A DNA stretch of 64,000 nt from positions 186,001 to 250,000 of the forward strand of contig NZ_FQVT01000002.1 in the NCBI RefSeq assembly GCF_900129445.1, written 5' to 3'. A program made the position numbers and the translations under genes. Each line of letters begins with the position of its first letter. Within the stretch, counting starts at the first letter, position 1. Source of the DNA: Salegentibacter echinorum (lineage in GTDB: Bacteria > Bacteroidota > Bacteroidia > Flavobacteriales > Flavobacteriaceae). Below the pieces are notes generated by a model. It saw nothing but the letters and a program-made list of their open reading frames with translations. It did no database searches and had not been told where the DNA came from. Of the stretch, positions 26,228 through 34,490 are shown piece after piece.

Positions 26228-29200
26228 ATGAGAAAACGATTTCGCAAACCGATTTTATTCTTGCTATGCCTGTTTTCGATGCAGGTTTGGGCACAGGAAC
26301 TAGAAGTTTCGGGAGAAGTGCTTGATACAGATGGGTTGCCGCTACCAGGGGTAAATGTATTTGTAGAAAACACCTCAACGGGAACTGTAACCGATTTTGA
26401 TGGGAATTTCTCTTTAAAAATTCCGGACGATAACGATATAGTATTGGTGTTCTCCTCACTGGGCTTCCAACAGCAAAAAATAAGGGTAGGAGATAAAACT
26501 ACTTTTAGTATTACCATGCAAACAGATACCGAAGGTTTAGACGAAGTGGTAGTTGTAGGATATGGTAGCCAAAAGCGTAGCAATGTAACCAGTGCAATCT
26601 CTACGGTAGATGCCGAAATTTTAGACTCCCGGCCGGTAACAGATGTTGGTAGAGGATTACAGGGGGCCAGTCCCGGGGTGACGATTACGGCGCCAACCGG
26701 ACAAATTGGTCAAAATCCTGTTATAAGATTAAGAGGTAATGTTGGGACACTTAGCCCTGGAGGTGGCGGTGCACAACCACTTATTCTGGTTGACAACGTG
26801 GAAGTTTCAAGTTTACAAGCTATAAACCCACAGGATATTGAGGATATTTCAGTATTGAAAGATGCAGCCTCAACTTCAATTTATGGTGCCAGGGCTGCCT
26901 GGGGTGTAATTTTAATTACTACAAAAGATGGTAGGAAAAACCAGGCTCCAACCGTGAATTACTCGAATAATATTTCCTGGTCAACGCCAACAAACCGGCC
27001 TACTGTAGCTCCTGCTGCCGATGGTGCTGAAATGGCTTTTGCAGCGGTTAGAAGAAGAATCCCATCTTTAGAAGCTTTTGGCCTGGTTAACATGTATTTA
27101 GATGATTTGGCCATAGAAAAAATGAGGGATTGGGAAGAGCAATATGGCGATCAAGACCTTAGTGATGAAATGGTATTGGGACGTGACTTTGAAATTAGGG
27201 ATGGAAGATTATTCTTTTACCGTCCCTGGAGTCCGCAAAAAATGTTCGTTCGGGAATGGGCGCCACAGCAAAAACATGACCTTTCGGTATCGGGAGGTAG
27301 TGAAAAGACGAACTATTATGTTGGCCTTGGATACTTAGAGCAGGGTGGGGTTTATAAAACCAATCCAGATGAGTTTGAAAGATATAACCTTAACTTAAGT
27401 GTAAGTACTTCTATTACCGATTGGATGGAAGTAAGAGCCAAAGTTCTATATTCTAATTCTAAGACTACAGAGCCTTTTGCTTTTGGATCTGCTACTTATG
27501 ATGCCTGGTATTATACCACTAGATGGCCGGCATATTACCCTTATGGAACTTATGAAGGTAAACCATTTCGTAGTCATATCAACGAGGTTACCCAGGCTAA
27601 TATGAATGAAGATGACAGATCTTTAACCCGTATTAATTTAGGGACAACCATTACCCCTCTTGAAAACTTAGCTATTAATTTCGATTATACTTATGATGCT
27701 GTAGATAGACACGAACATCAGGTTGGAGGTTCTGTTTCGGCTTACAACTTCTGGGCTACAGGACCAGATTTAGCTTATGAGCCTTATACTAGTTCTGCTT
27801 ATGACAGGGTGGTTTACAATTCATCCTGGAGTAGAAGAAATACAGCAAAAGCTTATGCTACTTATGATTTGAATATAGATGATGATCACGAGTTCGAAGT
27901 TACCCTGGGTGGGGATGCAGAAGAGTATGAGCTTTGGGGGCAATATTCCCAAAGAAGGGATCTTTTAAATCCAGACCAGGGAGAATTAGATTTAGCTACC
28001 GGGGATCAATTTGTAGGTGGTAATAGAGAACATTGGACTACTCTAGGTGCATTTGCTCGGATTAATTATTCCTATAAAGAAAAATATTTATTAAACCTTA
28101 ACGCTAGATACGACGGTTCATCAAGATTATCGGCCGATGAAAAGTGGGCGATGTTCCCTTCTATGTCTGCAGGATGGATCGTCTCAAAAGAAGATTTTAT
28201 GGATCCCTTAGACCCGGTTTTATCTTTCTTTAAACTGAGAGGTTCTTATGGTTCGGTTGGAAATCAAAACACAAGAATATCCAATATTTATAGAACCATG
28301 TCTTCCTATAATTCTAGCTGGTTAATAGATGGTGAAAATCAATTGGCGGTAGGAACACCAGGGGCTTTACCCGCAGATCTAACCTGGGAAACGGTGACTA
28401 CCTTAGACCTTGGTTTTGATGCCCGGTTCTTTAGGGACAAATTGGGCGCAAGTTTTAGCTGGTATGAAAGAACAATTAGTGACATGCACAGTGCCGGGGT
28501 AACCTTACCAAGTTCTTTTGGTACTTCTGCACCTATTAGAAACTATGGTGAAATACAAACTAAAGGTTGGGAATTGGAATTAGACTTTAGTCATACTTTC
28601 GATAATGGTTTAGGTATTAATTTTAAAGGAAATATAACAGACTTTAAAGAAAGGGTAACCAAATTTGCCAATACTACCCAGGGAATATATTCTAACTATG
28701 AAGGTAAAGTGCTTGGTGAAATTTGGGGTTATGAAACCGATAGGTTTTTTGCAGAAGAAGATTTTGATGCAGAAGGAAACCTAAAAGATGGTATTGCCTC
28801 TCAGGAAATCTTCGAAACTAACGGCTGGTTTGAATATGGACCCGGTGATATTAAATACAAAGATTTGAATGGTGATGGCGAAGTAAATTATGGTTCCAGA
28901 ACAGTAGATGATCACGGAGATATGAAGCGAATTGGAAACTCAACCCCAAGATATCAGTACGGTATTCAGCTGGGAGCCAATTGGAAAGGTTTTGACCTTA
29001 GTATGTTTATGCAAGGGGTGGGAAAACGTGATTTCTGGGCGAATGGACCGGTATTTATCCCGGGCTATCGTTATGGTGAAGCCTGGTATGATCACCAATT
29101 GGATTATTGGACCCCAGAAAACACCAATGCGTATTACCCAAGACCTAACGACCAACAGCAATCTAATGGTGCGATGAACTTTTTGCCACAATCTAAGTAC

Positions 29201-29458
29201 TTGTTGGATATGTCTTATCTAAGAATGAAAAATATCACTCTTGGTTATACTATCCCGGCATCATTTACAGAGAAATTCCAAATTGATAGGTTTAGAATTT
29301 ATATGAGTGGTGAAAACCTATTTGAATTTACAGGAGCTCAAATCCCTGTAGATCCAGAGGTAGATTATACCAATGCAGGATTAAACGATACCTCTACATT
29401 TGGAAGGGTATATCCTTTTAGAAGATCTTTATCTTTTGGTGTACAGATAACTCTTTAA
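26228..29458 (+). CDS. SusC/RagA family TonB-linked outer-membrane transporter (copy 2)
   Basis: A 1076-residue importer with signal peptide (...SMQVWAQ), a CarboxypepD-regulatory-like domain (about 25-100), TonB-box-like DEVVVVGYGSQKRSN, a plug containing the SusC signature SVLKDAASTSIYGARAAWGVILITTK (in part, about 205-235) and a barrel ending SFGVQITL. The N-terminal about 110 residues are very close to SusC 1. The barrel is quite different and carries the more classical SusC signature, so the two probably take up different glycans. The SusD partner starts 18 bp downstream. Confidence 0.95.
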   Translation: MRKRFRKPILFLLCLFSMQVWAQELEVSGEVLDTDGLPLPGVNVFVENTSTGTVTDFDGNFSLKIPDDNDIVLVFSSLGFQQQKIRVGDKTTFSITMQTDTEGLDEVVVVGYGSQKRSNVTSAISTVDAEILDSRPVTDVGRGLQGASPGVTITAPTGQIGQNPVIRLRGNVGTLSPGGGGAQPLILVDNVEVSSLQAINPQDIEDISVLKDAASTSIYGARAAWGVILITTKDGRKNQAPTVNYSNNISWSTPTNRPTVAPAADGAEMAFAAVRRRIPSLEAFGLVNMYLDDLAIEKMRDWEEQYGDQDLSDEMVLGRDFEIRDGRLFFYRPWSPQKMFVREWAPQQKHDLSVSGGSEKTNYYVGLGYLEQGGVYKTNPDEFERYNLNLSVSTSITDWMEVRAKVLYSNSKTTEPFAFGSATYDAWYYTTRWPAYYPYGTYEGKPFRSHINEVTQANMNEDDRSLTRINLGTTITPLENLAINFDYTYDAVDRHEHQVGGSVSAYNFWATGPDLAYEPYTSSAYDRVVYNSSWSRRNTAKAYATYDLNIDDDHEFEVTLGGDAEEYELWGQYSQRRDLLNPDQGELDLATGDQFVGGNREHWTTLGAFARINYSYKEKYLLNLNARYDGSSRLSADEKWAMFPSMSAGWIVSKEDFMDPLDPVLSFFKLRGSYGSVGNQNTRISNIYRTMSSYNSSWLIDGENQLAVGTPGALPADLTWETVTTLDLGFDARFFRDKLGASFSWYERTISDMHSAGVTLPSSFGTSAPIRNYGEIQTKGWELELDFSHTFDNGLGINFKGNITDFKERVTKFANTTQGIYSNYEGKVLGEIWGYETDRFFAEEDFDAEGNLKDGIASQEIFETNGWFEYGPGDIKYKDLNGDGEVNYGSRTVDDHGDMKRIGNSTPRYQYGIQLGANWKGFDLSMFMQGVGKRDFWANGPVFIPGYRYGEAWYDHQLDYWTPENTNAYYPRPNDQQQSNGAMNFLPQSKYLLDMSYLRMKNITLGYTIPASFTEKFQIDRFRIYMSGENLFEFTGAQIPVDPEVDYTNAGLNDTSTFGRVYPFRRSLSFGVQITL

Positions 29459-29476
29459 CTTTAAAAATTAGGTACT

Positions 29477-31189
29477 ATGAAAATATCAAATAAAATATTT
29501 ATTCTTTTGCTACTTGCCTTAGGTGTGGCAGGTTGTGAAAAAGATTTTTTAGACACTCCGCCAGACGATGTTCTGGTAGATGAGACCTATTGGACCAGTG
29601 AAAGCAACGTAAAAACTTTCGCATATGGATTTTATACGGCTTATTTTTCGGGTTATGGTTCTGGTTATACCTGGGGGAAATATTTCTCAGGCCAATCTTT
29701 AAACGATGATTTTTCCCCAACAAACCCTCCCAGGTTCACCTTGCAGGTGCCAACTTCTGGAGGAGGTTGGACTTTTGCGTGGGTTAGAAAAGCAAACATT
29801 TTTATAGACCGTGTGCAGGGGGTAGATATGGAAGAAGAAGCTATAAACCATTGGACGGGTATTGGTAGGTTCTTTAGAGGTTTGGAATATCATGATCTTG
29901 TGAAAGACTTTGGAGACGTTCCATACTATGACGGTGAGCTTTCTGAAGAAGATAATGAATTGCTATATAAAAAGCGTGATGACAGAAGTTTTGTTATGGA
30001 TCGCGTGCTGGAAGATTTTCGTTTTGCCGCAGAAAATGTTAGGCAAAGTGTAGAACACAATGGGCAGGAAGTAAACAGGGATGTTGTGCTAGGATATATG
30101 TCACGTATTTTCCTCTACGAAGGAACCTGGCAAAAATATCACGAAAACGATAATGAAAAAGCTGCTGAATATTTAGAAGCTGCCAAGTGGGCGGCCAATG
30201 AACTAATAGAATCTGGCAACTACTCTTTGGGAGATTATAGAAAAGTGTTTAACTCCCTTGATCTATCTGGAAATCCAGAGGTAATGCTTTACAGGGAATA
30301 TGAGGAAGGAATGATTACTCACGCTCTAAACAGTTATAATAACAACGAACCTCAAACCGGAGTTTCCAAGGATGCAATGGAAGCTTATTTGACTGAAGAT
30401 GGATTGCCTATTGGAGTATCAAGCCTGTACAAAGGAGATAAAAGTATAGATAATGTAATGGCAAATCGAGACCCAAGGATGTATGAAACTTATGTTTCAG
30501 ATGAATTAAGGATAAATGGAGTGGCCTCAAATTATTCAACTACAGGTTATGCCACACATAAATTCTTAAATGAGGATATTAAAGATCAGCCAATAGGTAA
30601 CTCTAACCAAAACCCCACAGATGCACCAATTATTCGGTTTGGTGAAGTTTTGATAAACTATGCCGAAGCAGCTTATGAGCTTTCAACTGTAGGTGGGGCG
30701 AGCTTTACCCAGGCAGATCTAGATAAATCTATCAATACTTTAAGGGATAGGCCGGGAGTTAATCTTCCGCATTTACAAGTATCGGGAGATATGCCTGCTG
30801 TTAACGGTCAAACCTATGATGATCCTCAAAGAGATCCGGATGTTCCTTCAATCCTTTGGGAAATAAGAAGAGAACGTAGAGTTGAATTAATGTTTGAAGG
30901 ATTTAGGTTAGACGATCTTAAACGTTGGAAAAAACTGGAATATACAGATATGGTTGAGTATCCGGAAATTAACAGAGGTGCCTGGATAGAAAAATCAGAT
31001 TATCCAGATGCAAACCTTGAAAGCCTTAAACTTACGCAAGGAGATAAAGGATATATAATTCCCGCTTCTGCAGATGAGGCTTTAAGAACATTTGACGATC
31101 CAAGAGTTTATTTAGATCCTATTCCTTTAGATCAAATTACATTGTATAAAGATCAGGGGGTAGATTTAGAGCAAAACCCAGGTTGGTAA
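29477..31189 (+). CDS. SusD/RagB family surface glycan-binding lipoprotein (copy 2)
   Basis: A 570-residue lipoprotein with lipobox GVAGCEKDFLDTPP (Cys20) and the full SusD/RagB pattern: N-terminal SusD-like domain (LDTPPDDVLVDETYW), FRGLEYHDLVKDFGDVPY, and the C-terminal RagB part with RFGEVLINYAEAAYEL and ERRVELMFEGFRLDDLKRWKKLE. It is the surface partner of SusC copy 2. It is followed by a gap with two hairpins and then by the GHL10 gene in the same direction. Confidence 0.95.
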   Translation: MKISNKIFILLLLALGVAGCEKDFLDTPPDDVLVDETYWTSESNVKTFAYGFYTAYFSGYGSGYTWGKYFSGQSLNDDFSPTNPPRFTLQVPTSGGGWTFAWVRKANIFIDRVQGVDMEEEAINHWTGIGRFFRGLEYHDLVKDFGDVPYYDGELSEEDNELLYKKRDDRSFVMDRVLEDFRFAAENVRQSVEHNGQEVNRDVVLGYMSRIFLYEGTWQKYHENDNEKAAEYLEAAKWAANELIESGNYSLGDYRKVFNSLDLSGNPEVMLYREYEEGMITHALNSYNNNEPQTGVSKDAMEAYLTEDGLPIGVSSLYKGDKSIDNVMANRDPRMYETYVSDELRINGVASNYSTTGYATHKFLNEDIKDQPIGNSNQNPTDAPIIRFGEVLINYAEAAYELSTVGGASFTQADLDKSINTLRDRPGVNLPHLQVSGDMPAVNGQTYDDPQRDPDVPSILWEIRRERRVELMFEGFRLDDLKRWKKLEYTDMVEYPEINRGAWIEKSDYPDANLESLKLTQGDKGYIIPASADEALRTFDDPRVYLDPIPLDQITLYKDQGVDLEQNPGW

Positions 31190-31291
31190 TTTTAATTAAT
31201 CCAGATTATTCATAAAAATTAATGAGTGACCTCAAGCGATTAAGTTCAACTAACATTTTTGATACTCAAAAATGAGTTTCCCTAATTCGGG

Positions 31292-31394
31292 ATTAACCCG
31301 CACTAAAAAACGCTTATATCAATAATGTGAATTATGCGGGTTAATTTGTATTTTTTAGCCAGAAAGTCCTTTAGAATTACCTAAAGGACTTTCT
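31292..31394 (+). terminator. Two hairpins between SusD 2 and the downstream enzymes (partial terminator?)
   Basis: ATTAACCCGCA (31292-31302) pairs with TGCGGGTTAAT (31335-31345), followed by TTGTATTTTTT. A second, perfect 14-bp stem comprises AGAAAGTCCTTTAG (31361-31374) and CTAAAGGACTTTCT (31381-31394) but lacks a T-tract. The arrangement could lower or process read-through from SusCD into the enzyme genes. Confidence 0.55.
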
Positions 31395-31417
31395 CTAATT
31401 ATTGCGATATTGCAGCT

Positions 31418-33028
31418 ATGAAAAAAAGACTTCTATCCCTATTTAGCATTTTTGTATTGCTTCTATCCTGTAAATCAAGCAAGGAAGCTTCTCAACCCGA
31501 AACTACTCCCAAAGCACCGGAAGAAAAAGTGGAAGTTGTAGAAGAAATTCCTGAAGAAGTTGCTCCTTCCGAAGAAAAAGAGAAATCAACAGAAATAATC
31601 CCCTGGGATCCTAAAACCCCCAGGAATATTGAAGAATTTAGAGCTGCCTGGGTAGCGACTGTAGCTAATATTAATTGGCCCAGTAAACCGGGACTTTCCA
31701 CTTCAGAACAGCAAAAGGAAGCTTTAGCGCTGCTGGATTTTCTGGAAGCCCATAACTTTAATGCCGTAGTTTTCCAGGTAAGACCACAAGCCGATGCTTT
31801 GTATGATAGTGAACTAGAACCCTGGTCTTACTTTCTTACCGAGGAGCAAGGCAAAGCACCACAACCTTATTACGATCCTCTAAAGTTTTGGGTGAATGCT
31901 GCCCACCAAAGAGGTTTGGAACTACACGTATGGTTAAATCCTTACCGCGCACATCACACTACCGGAAAAGAAATTAGTGAAAAATCTGTCATAAAAACCA
32001 ATCCCGATCTCGTAGTAGAATTGGAAAATGGAATGTGGTGGATGGATCCTTCCCAAAAAGGAACTCAAGACCGTTCTAGTGATGTGGTTATGGACATCGT
32101 AAAAAGATACGATATCGACGGGGTTCATTTTGATGATTATTTTTATCCTTACGATTCCTATAATAATGGTAAAGATTTTCCAGATGAGAAGAGTTGGAGG
32201 GCATATCAGGCAGCGGGAGGAGAACTTTCCCGTGGGGATTGGCGCCGAGAAAGTGTAAATACTTTTATTAAGCGTATTTATAAAGAAATTAAAGCCAAAA
32301 AACCTTATGTGAAATTTGGATTAAGTCCCTTCGGGATTTGGCGCCCCGGCTATCCGGAGTCTGTAAAAGGCTACGATCAATACGATAAATTATATGCCGA
32401 TGCTAAATTATGGCTTAATGAGGGCTGGATAGATTACTACACCCCGCAATTATATTGGAAAATTAGTCAGTTGGGACAGAGTTTTCCCGAGCTTCTTGGC
32501 TGGTGGGAAAGTGAAAACACCAAAAAACGGCACTTATGGCCGGGAATAAATGTTGGTGGAGAAGGTGACGAAATGCACATTACCGAGGTAGTAAATCAAA
32601 TTATGATCACCCGCGGAATGCTACCGGAAAGCAAAGGAACGGTGCACTGGAGTATTGGGCCATTAGTAAAACACAAAGAATTGGCGACGGCTTTAAGAGA
32701 AGGGCCTTACAGCAAAAAAACTTTGGTGCCGCCAAGTCCCTGGCTGGACAATACTCCGCCTGAAATCCCCAATGTTACCGTAAATGAAAACCGCGATAAA
32801 ATTGAAATAACCTGGGGTGTTACAAAACCGAAAGACGTTTTTCGCTGGGTAGTTTATTTTAAATATGAAACCGGTAACTGGGATTATAAAATTTTAACTT
32901 CCGATAAAGGCAGCCAGGATCTACAGAAGGAAGTAGGGGAGAAGAAGATAAAATTGGAGAAGATAGGCGTAACAAGTGTAGATCGTACCGGGAATCAAAG
33001 TGAATTTATAGAAATAGAATTAAATTGA
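31418..33028 (+). CDS. GHL10 family glycosidase lipoprotein (DigH/YddW-like)
   Basis: A 536-residue lipoprotein (LLLLSCKSS, Cys19) with a Pro/Glu-rich linker (about 25-62). The glycosyl-hydrolase-like 10 (former DUF187) TIM barrel follows: EFRAAWVATVANINWPSKPG, VVFQVRPQADALYDSELEPWSYFLT, LHVWLNPYRAHHTT and YDIDGVHFDDYFYPY. A C-terminal fibronectin-like domain (about 445-536) closes the protein. E. coli DigH (YddW) of this family cleaves denuded peptidoglycan glycans, which fits the neighbouring MurQ, epimerase and NlpC/P60 genes. Activity on peptidoglycan here is inferred. It is the first gene of a tight run with the symporter, GH9 and epimerase. Confidence 0.9.
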   Translation: MKKRLLSLFSIFVLLLSCKSSKEASQPETTPKAPEEKVEVVEEIPEEVAPSEEKEKSTEIIPWDPKTPRNIEEFRAAWVATVANINWPSKPGLSTSEQQKEALALLDFLEAHNFNAVVFQVRPQADALYDSELEPWSYFLTEEQGKAPQPYYDPLKFWVNAAHQRGLELHVWLNPYRAHHTTGKEISEKSVIKTNPDLVVELENGMWWMDPSQKGTQDRSSDVVMDIVKRYDIDGVHFDDYFYPYDSYNNGKDFPDEKSWRAYQAAGGELSRGDWRRESVNTFIKRIYKEIKAKKPYVKFGLSPFGIWRPGYPESVKGYDQYDKLYADAKLWLNEGWIDYYTPQLYWKISQLGQSFPELLGWWESENTKKRHLWPGINVGGEGDEMHITEVVNQIMITRGMLPESKGTVHWSIGPLVKHKELATALREGPYSKKTLVPPSPWLDNTPPEIPNVTVNENRDKIEITWGVTKPKDVFRWVVYFKYETGNWDYKILTSDKGSQDLQKEVGEKKIKLEKIGVTSVDRTGNQSEFIEIELN

Positions 33029-33035
33029 TCTGCTT

Positions 33036-34472
33036 ATGAGTCCTATTCTGGTTTTTGGCGTTATTGCCGGATACTTTATTTTATTAATGGGAATAAGTTA
33101 TTTTACCTCAAGGCAGGCAGATAACACTACTTTTTTTACCGCAAATAGGCAATCCCCTTGGTTTTTGGTAGCTTACGGGATGGTAGGGGCAACCTTATCT
33201 GGGGTGACTTTCATCTCGGTGCCGGGGGAAGTGGGAAACTCAAACTGGACCTATCTGCAATTTGTGATGGGAAATATGCTGGGTTATGCGGTAATTGCCT
33301 TAGTCCTTATTCCGCTGTTTTATAAGCTGAAATTAATTTCTATTTATGAATATTTAAAAGATAGGTTTGGGCAAAGCTCCTATTATGCAGGAGCCTCATT
33401 TTTTCTTATCTCTCAAACCGTAGGTGCTTCCTTTAGATTGTTCCTGGCTGCTTTGGTCTTGCAAATCGCTTTTTTTGATGCTTTCGGAATTCCTTTTTGG
33501 GTAACCGTGTTAATTACCATTGCGCTAATTTGGCTCTATACCTTTCGCGGAGGGATTAAAACTATTGTATGGACAGATACCCTGCAAACCACCTTTCTAC
33601 TGCTCGCTGTGTTGATTAGTATTTTTATGATTGTAGATCACATGGACCTGCAATTCACCGAAGTTTTTGCTACGGTAGCAAAAAGTGATATGTCCACCAT
33701 TTTTGAGTGGGACTGGCGTTCTAATAATGCTTTTTTCAAAAGCTTTTTGGCCGGGATGTTTATTACCATTGCTATGAATGGTTTAGACCAAAATGTGATG
33801 CAAAAAAACCTTACCTGCAAAAATAAAGGAGAAGCACAAAAAAACATATTTTGGTTTTCCCTGGTGTTTTTCCTTTCTACAATGCTGTTTTTAGCCCTTG
33901 GGGTTTTGCTTTATAAGTATGCGTTCGACCAGGGAATAGCAATACCAGAGCGAACCGATGACCTCTACCCCTTGTTGGCTTTAAACCACTTTGGGATTTT
34001 AGCAGGAGTGGTGTTCCTGCTAGGAATTACCGCAGCTGCTTTTTCCAGTGCAGATTCAGCCTTAACCGCGCTCACTACTTCTTTTTGTGTGGATATTTTG
34101 GATATTCAAAAGAAAGAAAAAAATCAAAAAAAGACCCGGTTATTGGTGCATATTGGTTTTACCTTTTTAATGTTTTTGGTTATTGTTACCTTTAATGCAC
34201 TAAACGATAGTAGTGTTGTTAGTGCCGTTTTTAAAGTTGCAGGGTTTACTTATGGTCCCTTGCTTGGTTTGTTTGCTTATGGTTTATTAACGAAAAAAAG
34301 AGTGAAAGATAAGTGGGTGCCGCTGGTGTGTGTCTTATCACCAATAATTTCTGTATTATTAGATTTTAATTCTGAAACCTGGTTTAACGGCTATGAATTC
34401 GGATTTGAAATTTTACTGGTAAATGCCGCGATTACCATGTTAGGGCTATTTGCACTATATCGAAAAAAATAA
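33036..34472 (+). CDS. Sodium:solute symporter (SSS family)
   Basis: A 478-residue inner-membrane protein with about 13 hydrophobic helices. SSS elements include FFTANRQSPWFLVAYGMVGATLSGVTFISVPG at the N-terminus, the GGIKTIVWTDTLQTTFLL segment and GITAAAFSSADSALTALTTSFCVDI, which contains the helix-8 Na+-site serines. Relatives transport sialic acid, glucose and other solutes. The exact cargo is unknown; MurNAc, anhydro-MurNAc or a sugar released by the neighbouring hydrolases is likely. It starts 7 bp after the GHL10 gene. Confidence 0.9.
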   Translation: MSPILVFGVIAGYFILLMGISYFTSRQADNTTFFTANRQSPWFLVAYGMVGATLSGVTFISVPGEVGNSNWTYLQFVMGNMLGYAVIALVLIPLFYKLKLISIYEYLKDRFGQSSYYAGASFFLISQTVGASFRLFLAALVLQIAFFDAFGIPFWVTVLITIALIWLYTFRGGIKTIVWTDTLQTTFLLLAVLISIFMIVDHMDLQFTEVFATVAKSDMSTIFEWDWRSNNAFFKSFLAGMFITIAMNGLDQNVMQKNLTCKNKGEAQKNIFWFSLVFFLSTMLFLALGVLLYKYAFDQGIAIPERTDDLYPLLALNHFGILAGVVFLLGITAAAFSSADSALTALTTSFCVDILDIQKKEKNQKKTRLLVHIGFTFLMFLVIVTFNALNDSSVVSAVFKVAGFTYGPLLGLFAYGLLTKKRVKDKWVPLVCVLSPIISVLLDFNSETWFNGYEFGFEILLVNAAITMLGLFALYRKK

Positions 34473-34490
34473 ATCTTTATATTTAAAAAT

